From the NCBI RefSeq assembly GCF_003202915.1, contig NZ_QGLP01000005.1:248001-312000 (forward strand): DNA of 64,000 bases, given 5' to 3'. This document shows positions 1-8,653 of the stretch, in pieces. A program made the translations under genes and the position numbers. Origin of the DNA: Gilliamella apicola. GTDB taxonomy: Bacteria; Pseudomonadota; Gammaproteobacteria; Enterobacterales; Orbaceae. The number at the start of each line of letters is the position of its first letter. Positions within the stretch are counted from its first letter, which is position 1. Below the pieces are notes generated by a model that was not told the DNA's origin, did no database searches, and saw only the letters and a list, made by a program, of their open reading frames with translations.

Positions 1-479
1 CACGTATGATTGCCAAAATAGACAAAAGGGCGTTTTCGCATATAAAACTCTTTAGCTGTTTTGGTGGCATTATCTGCTGAATCTACCAGTAAATCACCAA
101 GCATTTTGTATAGCGTTGGCGTTGTTTGCGGCGAAATAGTGATACCTAACGGTTGAGAAAAAATTTTAGCCACATTGGCAGTATGCAAATCAGCATCCAT
201 TGTTGCCTGCTGCCAACGTTCGGTACCTTTTAAATTATATCCATGAAGATAAGCAAGTTTATCTGCTTCAAATTCTGGGTTTTCTTCTTCAGGATAAACC
301 GGCAAGTACTCTTTACTGCTGACGGCTTGCTCGGCAGTGTGATAAGTAACCCCTACTTCATGCCCTAAAAAATCTTCGGTTGATCCTTTTTGAAAGGCGA
401 ATGATGAAGAAAAAAATAGAGAACAATAGAGTGTAGGGATGAATATTGCTAGTTTTTTTATCTTTATATTTTTAGCCAT
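1..479 (-). CDS. Class A non-specific acid phosphatase, 3' part missing
   Basis: Read on the minus strand from an ATG at 479 and cut by the window edge, so only about 159 residues are visible. It starts with an export signal (basic MAKNIKIKK, then a hydrophobic stretch ending near SSSFAF), so the product should be periplasmic. The segment KEFYMRKRPF fits the first phosphatase signature K-x6-RP of bacterial class A acid phosphatases (PhoN/PhoC, PAP2 superfamily); the later SGH and SRxxxxxHxxxD motifs lie outside the window. The family hydrolyses phosphomonoesters in the periplasm. RBS AGGAG lies 8 bases before the ATG. A perfect 13-bp palindrome lies upstream at 664-676. Confidence 0.82.
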   Translation of the reverse strand, partial: MAKNIKIKKLAIFIPTLYCSLFFSSSFAFQKGSTEDFLGHEVGVTYHTAEQAVSSKEYLPVYPEEENPEFEADKLAYLHGYNLKGTERWQQATMDADLHTANVAKIFSQPLGITISPQTTPTLYKMLGDLLVDSADNATKTAKEFYMRKRPFVYFGNHT

Positions 480-663
480 TATTTACTCCTATTTCTAGAT
501 GAATGATTAAACAACAACGAGTTAACTACAAAAGATTTAGCAAACTTAGATAAAGTTGATTAATAAAAATAGTGACTATCTTAAAAAGATACAGAGCAAT
601 AAACTGCTTAACGGTATGAAACAATATAAAAATTATGAAATTTAATAAGATTATATACCATTT

Positions 664-676
664 ATACCAATGGTAT
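664..676. promoter_or_regulatory. 13-bp palindrome ATACCAATGGTAT, candidate operator
   Basis: Two 6-base arms around a central A, preceded by another ATACCA half at 655-660. It sits between the 3' end of the GntR-type regulator and the phosphatase gene, upstream of the latter, so an operator role is possible. No factor can be assigned from sequence alone. Confidence 0.35.
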
Positions 677-733
677 TTATTAACATATGTTTAAAATAAT
701 TTTAATTGATTATCCATATTTTTCAAATAACAA

Positions 734-1450
734 TTAATCTAATCCCCTTCGTGCAATATATTCAAAACGATATTGAAAACCTCTTAAATACTGAATACTG
801 TATTCAAAAGTTTCTCCAGTTTTTAATTCGCTAACCGATCGAAGCCGTAAGATTGGATGATTGGTTTCTACATTTAGATGTTTTGCAACAATCGTGGTGG
901 CTAAGACGGGTTTAACATCTTGTCGACTATGAGAAATTTGGTAACCTTTCTGTTGTTCAACATAATGATATTTGGATGACTCCATAACTTTAACACTAAG
1001 ATCGGGGAAGAGTGAAAGTGGCATATAACTTTGCTCTAAAATTTCCGGTTCATTATCAATAGTTCTGATCCGTACTATGGAAAAAATCGATGTCCCAACT
1101 TCTATTCTTAATTGTCTCGCAATAGTTGGTAGAGCTTGTTCTAACTGAAAATGTATTACTTTCGTACCAGCAATTCGGCCTAAGGCTGTGATATTCTCAT
1201 CAAATCCCTGTAATTTAATAGCATCATGTTTGGCTGAGTGATACTTTACATATGTACCACTACCTTTAATTCTTTCAACTAATCCCTGATTTTCTAACTG
1301 TTCTAATGCTTTACGGATAGTAACACGACTTACTTTATACAGTTCTTGTAAAGCTTGTTCAGTAGGTAATACATCCTCTAAGTCTAATTCCCCAGAATAA
1401 ATTTTTTGTTCAAACGTCTCAGCTATTTGTCGGTAAAGTGGTTTCGCCAT
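734..1450 (-). CDS. GntR/HutC-family transcriptional regulator with UTRA ligand domain
   Basis: 238 aa. The N-terminal 70 residues are a GntR winged helix-turn-helix (start MAKPLYRQIAETFEQKI, then LPTEQALQELYKVSRVTIRKAL and the GSGTYV wing). Residues from about 90 to 235 form a UTRA effector domain of the kind that binds phosphosugars. It is divergent from the 6-phospho-alpha-glucosidase/PTS operon starting at 1708, so it is probably the local repressor, released by a phosphorylated alpha-glucoside such as maltose-6-phosphate. The inverted repeat at 1623-1651 is the likely target. The family and role are solid; the effector is inferred from context. Confidence 0.88.
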   Translation of the reverse strand: MAKPLYRQIAETFEQKIYSGELDLEDVLPTEQALQELYKVSRVTIRKALEQLENQGLVERIKGSGTYVKYHSAKHDAIKLQGFDENITALGRIAGTKVIHFQLEQALPTIARQLRIEVGTSIFSIVRIRTIDNEPEILEQSYMPLSLFPDLSVKVMESSKYHYVEQQKGYQISHSRQDVKPVLATTIVAKHLNVETNHPILRLRSVSELKTGETFEYSIQYLRGFQYRFEYIARRGLD

Positions 1451-1622
1451 TGAATATCTCAGCAGAATAAATTTGTATCATCTTATCATCTAATTTATGA
1501 AATATCATCATATGATAAATTTCTTATTAATCCACATAAAAACATACAGTTACTAATAATTTTAATCCTAACAAGTTTATAGACGCCAGAAATATTTTGT
1601 GATCTTTTTCACATTTGTATTA

Positions 1623-1651
1623 AATAAGTATTATTTTATTAAATACTTATT
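1623..1651. promoter_or_regulatory. Inverted repeat AATAAGTATT-N9-AATACTTATT in the divergent promoter region
   Basis: Ten-base perfect arms (1623-1632 and 1642-1651) lie 57 bases before the start of the glucosidase gene and between it and the divergent GntR-type regulator. The position fits an operator for that regulator. It is purely A/T-rich with one G/C pair per arm, so chance palindromy is not excluded. Confidence 0.45.
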
Positions 1652-1707
1652 GATAACATATTTGTATGCTATTTGTATTTTATTCAACATTACTATTAGG
1701 AAATAAT

Positions 1708-3036
1708 ATGAAAAAGATTAATTTAACCGTTGTCGGCGCTGGAAGTACTTATACTTTAGGTATTATGAGCAGTCTTGTTAGCGAAAAGGCCAACTTTCCT
1801 TTAAGACGCGTGGTTTTCTATGATATTGATGGACCTCGTCAAGAATTGAATGCGAAAGCAACTGAAATCATGTTTAAAGAACTTTATCCGGAAATTGAAG
1901 AATTTATCTATACCACAGACAGAAAAGTGGCCTTTGAAAATTCAGATTTCTTTTTTATGCAAATCCGTACCGGTGGCTTGAAAATGCGTGAGCGTGATGA
2001 GCAAATTCCTCTTTCGCATCAATGTGTCGGTCAAGAGACCTGTGGCGCAGGTGGCATGGCTTATGGTTTACGATCTATTGGAGATATGATAGATCTTATT
2101 CGTGATATTCGATGCTATCAAAAAGAGGCTTGGATCTTAAATTACACTAACCCTGCCGCTATTGTTGCCGAAGCTTTAAATCGGGAATTTCCGGATGACA
2201 AGCGAATTTTAAATATTTGTGATATGCCGGCAGCCATCATGGTAAGTTATGCCAAATTACTTGGCTGTGAAATTTGGGATTTTGTACCGGAATATTTTGG
2301 TCTAAATCACTATGGTTGGTTTACCAAAATAAAAAATAAACAAGGAGAAGATCTTACTCAAAAGATAAAAGATATTATCTTAAAAGATGGAATTACCGCA
2401 GTTGATTCGGTTATTGCCAATGATCCTTCTTGGCAAGCGACCTTTAAAAATATGGAAGTCATGTTAAGGGATAATCCAGAATTCCTACCAAATACCTATC
2501 TCCAATATTATCTCTACCCGGAAAAAATGGTCAGTAAAGAGGATATCAATAATACTCGTGCTCGTCAGGTGATTAATGGCCGAGAAAAACAGGTATTTGC
2601 AATGTGCCGTCGCATCATCGAAAACAATTCAATTCAAGGTGAAGATCTTCATGCTGATATTCATGGTCGTTATATGATCCGCGTAGCTGCATCTTTAGCC
2701 TATAACAAAGGCGATATTTATCTGGTCATTGTGCCTAACAATGGAGCCATTAATAATATTCAAGATGATGCCATGGTGGAAATTCCTTGTATGCTCACTT
2801 CCGATGGTCCTAAAGCTTTTGCTATTGGAAATATTCCAGCCTTCCAAAAAGCCATGATTGAAATTCAATTAGGCTATGAAAAACTGGTCGTTGACGCTTG
2901 GTATGAGGGTTCGAAACAAAAACTTATCAATGCATTAACCCTTAATAGAACCGTGGTTAATGTCCCTAAAGCAAAAATAATCGTTGAAGAGATATTAAAC
3001 GAAAATAAGCAATATCTACCGCAATTTTTTAAATAA
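1708..3036 (+). CDS. glvA: 6-phospho-alpha-glucosidase, glycoside hydrolase family 4
   Basis: 442 aa from the ATG at 1708, preceded by TAGGAAA; an upstream ATG at 1666 would add 14 residues not seen in the family. The N terminus has a Rossmann motif (VVGAGSTYT) for NAD, and GH4 enzymes use NAD and Mn(II) in an oxidation-elimination mechanism. The signature C171-D172-M173-P174 is the form typical of 6-phospho-alpha-glucosidases (GlvA, MalH), and H201 (GLNHYGW) is the second metal ligand. CGAGG at 112-116 is also conserved. It cleaves cytoplasmic phosphorylated alpha-glucosides, such as maltose-6-phosphate, into glucose-6-phosphate and glucose. It is co-oriented with the EIICB gene 113 bp downstream. 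Confidence 0.9.
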   Translation: MKKINLTVVGAGSTYTLGIMSSLVSEKANFPLRRVVFYDIDGPRQELNAKATEIMFKELYPEIEEFIYTTDRKVAFENSDFFFMQIRTGGLKMRERDEQIPLSHQCVGQETCGAGGMAYGLRSIGDMIDLIRDIRCYQKEAWILNYTNPAAIVAEALNREFPDDKRILNICDMPAAIMVSYAKLLGCEIWDFVPEYFGLNHYGWFTKIKNKQGEDLTQKIKDIILKDGITAVDSVIANDPSWQATFKNMEVMLRDNPEFLPNTYLQYYLYPEKMVSKEDINNTRARQVINGREKQVFAMCRRIIENNSIQGEDLHADIHGRYMIRVAASLAYNKGDIYLVIVPNNGAINNIQDDAMVEIPCMLTSDGPKAFAIGNIPAFQKAMIEIQLGYEKLVVDAWYEGSKQKLINALTLNRTVVNVPKAKIIVEEILNENKQYLPQFFK

Positions 3037-3057
3037 TTAATTTAACTGCAACCTACC

Positions 3058-3086
3058 GCACTTGGGTTGGTAACCAACCTTAGTGC
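3058..3086 (+). promoter_or_regulatory. Intercistronic stem-loop between glucosidase and PTS genes
   Basis: GCACT-TG-GGTTGG, loop TAA, CCAACC-TT-AGTGC gives an 11-bp stem with one 2x2 internal mismatch. No T tract follows, so it is more likely an mRNA-processing or stability element that sets different levels of the two cistrons than a terminator. Confidence 0.5.
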
Positions 3087-3149
3087 CAGTATAAGTTGTT
3101 GGTAAATTAAAATGTATATTAATCAACTTATTAAAGGATTAATGTCTAT

Positions 3150-4748
3150 ATGAGAAATACAATTCAACGCTTTGGCGCAGCAATGTTTGTTCCGGTTTTA
3201 TTATTCCCTGCTGCCGGTATTTTATTGGGTTTAACGGTTGTGTTACTTAATCCCCATTTATTTCCTTTCGCTATCGAAGGTTCATCTTATGTAAAAATTG
3301 TTGGTATTCTGCAAAAAGCATCGATGGTTGTATTCCAAAATATGCCAATGTTATTTGCTCTTGGTTTACCCATCGCTTTAGCCAAAAAGGCATCTGGTCG
3401 AGCAGTGTTAGCTTCTTTCATTTCCTATTTGACATTTAACTATTTTATTGGTGGAATTATTGACGTATGGAGTGAACAACTTGGTGTAAATTATCAGGTC
3501 GGTCAAGCCGGATTGATTGAAATTTGTGGAGTGTTAACTCTTAATACCTCAATTGTTGGTTCAATTTTGACGGCAAGTTTTACTGTTTGGTTACACAATC
3601 GTTATTTCGATTTACGTTTACCGGATTGGGCGAATGTCTTTACTGGCACACCGATTATTGTCGTCCTTTGTTTTCCTTTGATGTTAATCTTGGCCATTTT
3701 AACCGTTCTTGTTTGGCCACCAATTCAAAGTGGAATACAAAGTCTGCAAGTAATTATTCTTAACTCTGGCCCTGTTGGTGTTTGGCTGTTTACTTTCTTA
3801 GAACGCATCTTAATCCCAACTGGATTACATCATTTTGTCTATAGTCCAATTTATTTTGGTCCGATCGTTACTGACGGCGGTACAGTTAATTATTGGATCT
3901 CACACATATCAGAATTCTCAAATAGTACGAAACCATTAACTGAACTCTTTCCGCAGGGTGGATTTATGCTTATTGGTATGGGCAAAGTATTTGGTTGTAC
4001 CGGCATCTCCATGGCTATCTATTCAACAGCCAAACCTGAAAATAAGAAAATGACCTTTGGTCTATTAATCGGTGCAACCGTCACGGCTATTTTGACCGGT
4101 ATTACAGAGCCGATTGAATTTACTTTTTTATTTATTGCACCAATGCTGTTTTTTGTTCATGCCCTATTAGCAGCAACGATGGCAACTGTGATGTATCTCT
4201 TTGGAGTATCAGGGAATTTCTATCTAGGCATTATCGATTTTATCTTCCAAAATTGGTTACCATTAGGAGCTAACCATTGGGTAACCTATGTCATTCAAAT
4301 TGTGATTGGCTTAATTTTCACGGCAATTTACTTTTTGGTATTTAAATTCCTTATTCTCAGATTTAATCTAATGACACCAGGACGTTCGGATAATAATATC
4401 AAATTATTTAGCAAAGCAGATTACAAAAACAGTAAATCTGAAACATCCGATCATATAAATAACGATGAAGAGAAAGCACTTAGTGAAGATAAAGATGAAA
4501 TTGATGTTATCAAGGAAAAAGCGATAGCTTTTCTCGAAGGATTAGGCGGAAAAGATAATATCACTCATCTAACTAATTGTGCTACTCGACTACGTGTGCA
4601 AGTAGCAAATCCTGAATTAGTTTATGATGTTGAATATTTTCAGAGCTATGGAGCCATTAATGTCGTTAACAAAGGTCAAGCAATACAAATTATTGTCGGT
4701 TTAACTGTTCCTCTGGTTAGGGAAGAAATTAACACTTTAATAAAATAA
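3150..4748 (+). CDS. glvC: PTS alpha-glucoside transporter subunit EIICB
   Basis: 532 aa. Residues 1 to about 410 form the membrane EIIC domain of the glucose/maltose superfamily, with many hydrophobic helices and GITEPIEFTFLF, the conserved ITEPIEF segment of that family. A charged linker (about 425-455) leads to the EIIB domain with the phosphocysteine C477 in NCATRLRV. There is no fused EIIA, so phosphate must come from a glucose-type EIIA elsewhere. It imports and phosphorylates an alpha-glucoside (maltose, isomaltose or sucrose isomers) for the adjacent GH4 enzyme. Family is secure; exact sugar is not readable. An intrinsic terminator follows at 4767. Confidence 0.9.
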   Translation: MRNTIQRFGAAMFVPVLLFPAAGILLGLTVVLLNPHLFPFAIEGSSYVKIVGILQKASMVVFQNMPMLFALGLPIALAKKASGRAVLASFISYLTFNYFIGGIIDVWSEQLGVNYQVGQAGLIEICGVLTLNTSIVGSILTASFTVWLHNRYFDLRLPDWANVFTGTPIIVVLCFPLMLILAILTVLVWPPIQSGIQSLQVIILNSGPVGVWLFTFLERILIPTGLHHFVYSPIYFGPIVTDGGTVNYWISHISEFSNSTKPLTELFPQGGFMLIGMGKVFGCTGISMAIYSTAKPENKKMTFGLLIGATVTAILTGITEPIEFTFLFIAPMLFFVHALLAATMATVMYLFGVSGNFYLGIIDFIFQNWLPLGANHWVTYVIQIVIGLIFTAIYFLVFKFLILRFNLMTPGRSDNNIKLFSKADYKNSKSETSDHINNDEEKALSEDKDEIDVIKEKAIAFLEGLGGKDNITHLTNCATRLRVQVANPELVYDVEYFQSYGAINVVNKGQAIQIIVGLTVPLVREEINTLIK

Positions 4749-4766
4749 ATGGTCTGATAATGTGTG

Positions 4767-4807
4767 AAAGGCAGTATAAATATCATTTGATTTTATATTG
4801 CCTTTTT
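4767..4807 (+). terminator. Intrinsic terminator after the alpha-glucoside operon
   Basis: AAAGGCA-GTATAAA pairs with TTTTATA-TTGCCTTT around an A/T-rich loop, followed by T residues. It lies 19 bases after the EIICB stop codon. Confidence 0.8.
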
Positions 4808-4874
4808 CTCGTCAGATAACAGAGTGAATAATAATTTTAATTATCTAACATTAATGCTAGTTCAAAAAATAGGT

Positions 4875-5711
4875 CTAATTGATATCGGTCGTATTACATA
4901 AATACGCTAACCATTTACGAATATCAATTTTTTTGCCATCTTCCAATTGGATTTTAGACTTAATATTATCAATAGGCAGAAAAGTATATTTCTGTCGACT
5001 AATACTTTTTATTAACAATTCTTGATAATTATTATGATAAATACAGTACTTTTCGATTTCACATAATTCCATCTTATTATCCAGTAAAATTGACATTTTT
5101 TGTGGAGGATTAAATGTAAGGCTAAATTTCTCATTGAGAGATAATTGTTTTTTTACATGATCTGCAAACTTAAATATCCGTTTTAATTCCAGTTTTAAAA
5201 CTTCTTTACATAGTGATTTAAAATTATACTGCGTGCCATTGAGGGTAATTTTAATTTTTGAATTGGGTTCATTAATTGCTAGTTGTTCTATTTTTTCGCC
5301 TTTAGCAACAGAAAAGTAAAAAATACCATCATCTTTCAAGATCAATTGTTTAATATAACCAGTAAGTTTTTTTTTCTCACCTTTAATAGTTGCGAAAATT
5401 GCATCACCTTCCCATAAGATAGCAATGCCCTGCTTCATTTCATAATCTAAAAATTCATAATTTTTTTCATTATTATTAACTGTTTTTATTACTTCAGGCT
5501 TAACCATAGTTTTAAGTACCCATTTATCATTGAATATCTTTTTGATCAGTAATAAAGTCAGGCAAATAAAAACGGCTACTATTGAAAGTATTTTCAAATA
5601 AGAAACATATTCAATCACAGAATCGTTATTAAAATATTCGATTAAACTAAAGATATTAAATAGTGAGAAAAATAATATTAAAAATACCTTGGTTGTTATT
5701 ATCTTTTTCAT
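4875..5711 (-). CDS. Unrecognised membrane-anchored protein with two N-terminal TM helices
   Basis: 278 aa. Two hydrophobic helices (about residues 6-24 and 40-58) lead into a soluble C-terminal region rich in Lys, Ile and Asn (about 65-278). I recognise no motif or catalytic signature. The start ATG at 5711 is preceded by GGAACGGAATC. The nearest downstream neighbour is a terminator of the opposite strand, so it seems to be a single-gene unit. Function is unknown; the A/T-rich codon use matches the chromosome and gives no sign of recent transfer. Confidence 0.6.
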   Translation of the reverse strand: MKKIITTKVFLILFFSLFNIFSLIEYFNNDSVIEYVSYLKILSIVAVFICLTLLLIKKIFNDKWVLKTMVKPEVIKTVNNNEKNYEFLDYEMKQGIAILWEGDAIFATIKGEKKKLTGYIKQLILKDDGIFYFSVAKGEKIEQLAINEPNSKIKITLNGTQYNFKSLCKEVLKLELKRIFKFADHVKKQLSLNEKFSLTFNPPQKMSILLDNKMELCEIEKYCIYHNNYQELLIKSISRQKYTFLPIDNIKSKIQLEDGKKIDIRKWLAYLCNTTDIN

Positions 5712-5984
5712 TGATTCCGTTCCTATAAAAATTCAGTTAATATTTAAATAAATTGCTTTAAATATAAAAACTAATAACCATTTTCGCAACAAATAAATTA
5801 TCCGCTATTTAAGCGGAATAATATAATGATATTTTTAATACCTGCACTTGTCTAGCTGCTTGCTGATGAAAAACAATTTTTCATCATTATCGTTAGAAAG
5901 CTCTATTATATTAATAATCAATTGATTTTTTTAGCTTTTCTCATTTACCTATATCAACTAAATAAATTGTTGATATTTAATTGT
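5712..5984. other. Gene-free stretch with two small hairpins
   Basis: No convincing reading frame. It has an imperfect inverted repeat ATTATCCGCT/AGCGGAATAAT near 5797-5822 and a hairpin GATGAAAAA/TTTTTCATC near 5864-5884. It lies next to the transposase remnant, so these could be leftovers of an element end, but I see no clear terminal inverted repeat. Confidence 0.4.
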
Positions 5985-6360
5985 TACCAATAAATCCATT
6001 TACCGGCCTAAATATAAGTAATGTCACCCGTCCATACTTTATTTGGTTAAACTATTTTAAATCCCGCGCCAGCTTATTTGGGATATCTGACCGCTCTGTG
6101 GTCGTTATTTTATAACTATGTACGCCGGGCTGGTTACTGCATAATTCTGCCTTTTTCATCAATTGTCTTACTTTGAAACGACCCTCGGTGATATCTTTCT
6201 GATGTAGCGTAGCGGTTATCATCCAGCTTCCCGTTGATCCTCTGCTGTCAGCAAAGATGACAATAACTTGTCTACGCAGGGCCTGCCGTACTTTGTTTTC
6301 CGGTCGTGAACACCTGTCATAAAATCTAACTTTCGGTACATCAAATGACGCTCAGACCAA
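5985..6360 (-). pseudogene. Decayed IS3-family transposase (OrfB) remnant
   Basis: On the minus strand, translations in two frames give RPENKVRQALRRQV, then GRFKVRQLMKKAEL, NQPGVHSYK and DIPNKLARDLK. After a frame change, PNKVWTGDITYI follows. This is the HTH-21 region and the start of the DDE core of IS3-type OrfB, where the family normally has VWCGDITYI. Stops and a frameshift interrupt it, and everything after the first DDE aspartate is lost, so it cannot transpose. G+C is visibly higher than in the flanks, consistent with foreign origin. Confidence 0.8.
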
Positions 6361-6746
6361 ACTTATCGGATACGGCTCACTTAAGCGCGCTGTCAGCGCA
6401 TGTTTTTAAACTCGTCCGACATTATCATTGGTAAACCAGATGTGTATTTCATTTTCGGCTATCTTTATAAAGTTTTCTAGTTATTCTTTTGTTTCGTAAA
6501 TCCGGTTTAATTTAAAACTCCATTGACAGAACTAATTCAAGCCATGTTTTAGGCCGCTTATTAAACTTTGGTATCAAACGAGGGTTATCTGTACTTCAGG
6601 AAAGTTATGCCTAAAACAAGAAATGGCGATAGATAGTCACTTATCTAGAGGTATTTAGGTCTAAATATAAGCCCAAATGTCCCAAAAAAGCGCAGTTAAG
6701 AATTTAGTTTGAGTGAAGCTTTACCGTACAAAGGTCTCAATAAAAA
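6361..6746. other. Non-coding stretch upstream of the transposase remnant
   Basis: This would hold OrfA and the left end of the element, but I find no frame that clearly matches OrfA. Short G+C-richer patches suggest degraded foreign DNA. Confidence 0.35.
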
Positions 6747-7247
6747 TCAAAGTGATTTATACATATGGTAATTAATCAGTACCTGATTTTTTCTGGATAT
6801 TTTGTTAGCCCGCTTTATTTTAAAACCCCATTTTTGGAAAATTGGCATGGCTACTTTTGAAGCATCTACACTTAATTGTGAAATTTTTTTCTGGTTCGCC
6901 AAGTCAAGCACATGGTCATAGAGTTTTCTAGCTATGCCACGCTTTTGAAAGTCAGGATGCACGTAAAAGCAGTCTATGTAACCATCATCTTTAAGTTAAA
7001 TAAACCCCGCAAGGCGTGAGCCAAAGATAACCATCCAAGGCTGAGTGTTATCTAAACGTTTTAACCACATCTGATAATCTGCTGGTGTTGGGCACCATGC
7101 TTCTTGCTCTGCTTTGCTATAAATATCGGTATCAATAGCATGAATAGTCGAATGAAACAAATCGCATATTTCAGTGACATAGAGTGATGAGTATGGTTTT
7201 ACTTCGATTTTAAATGCAACATTACCCAACGTGTTTCCTATTTTCAT
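6747..7247 (-). pseudogene. GNAT-family N-acetyltransferase interrupted by one in-frame stop
   Basis: Reading from ATG at 7247, the N-terminal half (IEVKPYSSLYVTEICDLF ... MVIFGSRLAGFI) ends at a TAA at 6996-6998. The same frame then continues with LKDDGYIDCFYVHPDFQKRG to a stop at 6747. HPDFQKRGIARKLYDH is the acetyl-CoA-binding motif A of GNAT enzymes (Q/RxxGxG/A). With the stop read as GAA (AGFIELKDDGYID), a normal protein of about 166 aa results, so one G-to-T change explains the break. It resembles YafP-type acetyltransferases. Neighbouring transposase fragments suggest an eroding locus. A GTG inside (6962) could still allow translation of the C-terminal fragment. Confidence 0.75.
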
Positions 7248-7278
7248 TATGATTTGCTTCAACAAGACTTTGCACTTA

Positions 7279-7363
7279 ATTATCGCCAACCTTGACAAGG
7301 CTAGCGTCCATACTAATAGCTTCGTGAGTATCCACATCAATAGCTAAGTGTGGTTTGCACCAT
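7279..7363 (-). pseudogene. Short IS5-like transposase fragment
   Basis: Minus-strand translation gives WCKPHLAIDVDTHEAI, then SMDASLVKVGDN and a stop. This recalls the KLHLAVDxxTHEI block around the catalytic centre of IS5/IS903-type transposases. Only about 28 residues remain, immediately upstream of the acetyltransferase pseudogene. Confidence 0.5.
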
Positions 7364-7432
7364 GTTACGCAAAAATATAGATGTTTTTTTCGAGGCTATC
7401 CTCACTAAACTGAAATTTAACCGACTGTAATA

Positions 7433-7714
7433 GACACGCAATTATTCAATATACTAACACAACCAATTCTTGACGCTTTACAATATTTATTACCAGCATT
7501 ATTTGGTGTACTTTTCACTGATCGCTTATTAAATAGTCCTGCAAAACTATCTCTAAGTTCGTTACCAGTGATATTTATTCTCAAAGTATTGATGGGTATA
7601 TTTACCGTTTTACCGTTTGGTGGAGGCTATGCTTCTATCATTATTTGCGTAATAACATGTATGATATTAGCAAAAATGCTTTGTGCAAAGAAAATAGTAG
7701 ATGAATCCTGTTAG
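7433..7714 (+). pseudogene. C-terminal remnant of a membrane protein
   Basis: A plus-strand open stretch with no usable start codon encodes two or three hydrophobic segments (LQYLLPALFGVLF, LPVIFILKVLMGIFTVLPF, ASIIICVITCMILAKM) and stops at 7712-7714. It looks like the last 80-90 residues of an integral membrane protein whose front was lost. The family is not recognisable. Confidence 0.4.
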
Positions 7715-7768
7715 CTGTTAACGAAAAAGAGTTTATCTAATTTTTATTAAGCTGAGTAGAACAAGAAG

Positions 7769-7855
7769 TGGTGCCAGTGGTCGGACTCGAACCGACACGC
7801 TTTTAAGGGCGGCGGATTTTGAATCCGCTGCGTCTACCAATTTCGCCACACTGGC
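7769..7855 (-). tRNA. tRNA-Leu, anticodon CAA
   Basis: 87-nt class II tRNA on the minus strand. The acceptor stem GCCAGTG pairs with CACTGGC; the D-arm has AATTGGTAGAC; the anticodon stem GCGGA/TCCGC encloses TTCAAAA, giving CAA (reads UUG). A long variable arm and GGTTCGAGTCC T-arm follow, with discriminator A and encoded CCA. Confidence 0.97.
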
Positions 7856-7954
7856 ATTTGAAGTGTAAATAAGTAAACGTTGGCAATTATACTAAGCTTT
7901 GTGATATCTGCAACAGATATTATTACAAACGCAGTTAGTTGCCTAAAATTTCTA

Positions 7955-8197
7955 CTACCATCTGCGTTTCCATGCTGGTAATTTTTTTAGAATGGTATAA
8001 GCAGTCTCTTTTGCGACTAAATAATCAACATTATGGTTATTGATATACTTAAGGGTAACTTCTTGCCATTTTTCATCAAAGGTTTTCATTGTGCCATCGA
8101 TATGAGCACAATGTTTACAGTAATTTTTTGACAAATCATGAAGAGGGTAATCAGCAATTGCTGTCATTGGCATGCCACAAGCAATACACATTTTCAT
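7955..8197 (-). CDS. Small zinc-ribbon domain protein
   Basis: 80 aa. C4-x2-C7 near the N terminus (CIACGMPM) and C27-x2-C30 (YCKHC) make a four-cysteine zinc site typical of the putative zinc-ribbon family. The second half (DEKWQEVTLKYI ... LKKLPAWKRRW) is helical and basic. No enzyme signature is present; a nucleic-acid or protein-binding role is possible. It lies between tRNA-Leu and the DUF1289 gene on the same strand, 118 bp from the latter. Confidence 0.7.
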   Translation of the reverse strand: MKMCIACGMPMTAIADYPLHDLSKNYCKHCAHIDGTMKTFDEKWQEVTLKYINNHNVDYLVAKETAYTILKKLPAWKRRW

Positions 8198-8315
8198 ATT
8201 TTAAATCCCAATTAGTTAGCGATGGTAATTAAAATAAATCGCCATAATGTGGTTAAAAATGCTACTCCGAGTTTGGCTGGAATACAAGTAATATAAGAAA
8301 ATAGATATTTTAATA

Positions 8316-8618
8316 TTAAAAAATAAAATCCATTTGTGCCGACTGAGTATTTGATAAACTATTTTGTTGTTGTAGTTGTTGTAATTGTTGTAATTGTTGT
8401 AGTTGTTGCTGTCGATGTTGCTGCGCTAATTGATAACGACGCCTTAAAGATCGCTGTTTGCATAATCGTAAAATTTGCTGTTTTTGACTATCTGAAAATG
8501 TTAGCCAATTGAATCTTTCCTCTCGAGAACGAAAACATTTGATACAATAACCTTGCTTATCCGTTTCACATACACGGCTACATGGGCTTTGTATGGCAAA
8601 AAATTCAATTTGATCCAA
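8316..8618 (-). CDS. DUF1289 (YdhL-like) protein with glutamine-rich tail repeat
   Basis: 100 aa. The N-terminal 55 residues carry the DUF1289 signature SPCSRVCETDKQGYCIKC followed by FRSREERFNWL, with four cysteines likely to bind metal. The C-terminal part is a low-complexity tract (HRQQQLQQLQQLQQLQQQN) encoded by near-identical 9-base units, a feature not found in ordinary DUF1289 proteins, which end soon after the domain. Function of the family is unknown. It is 35 bp downstream of hemA and probably co-transcribed. Confidence 0.8.
   Translation of the reverse strand: MDQIEFFAIQSPCSRVCETDKQGYCIKCFRSREERFNWLTFSDSQKQQILRLCKQRSLRRRYQLAQQHRQQQLQQLQQLQQLQQQNSLSNTQSAQMDFIF
8371..8412. repeat. 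Nine-base tandem repeat (TTGTAGTTG-type) coding glutamine/leucine
   Basis: The plus strand reads as imperfect tandem units TTGTTGTAG/TTGTTGTAA inside the DUF1289 gene, giving QLQ and QQL runs on the minus strand. Since units are multiples of three, copy-number change would lengthen or shorten the tail without breaking the frame. Confidence 0.75.
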
Positions 8619-8653
8619 TTTTTACATCGTCCTATGATGATCAATAAGGTCTA

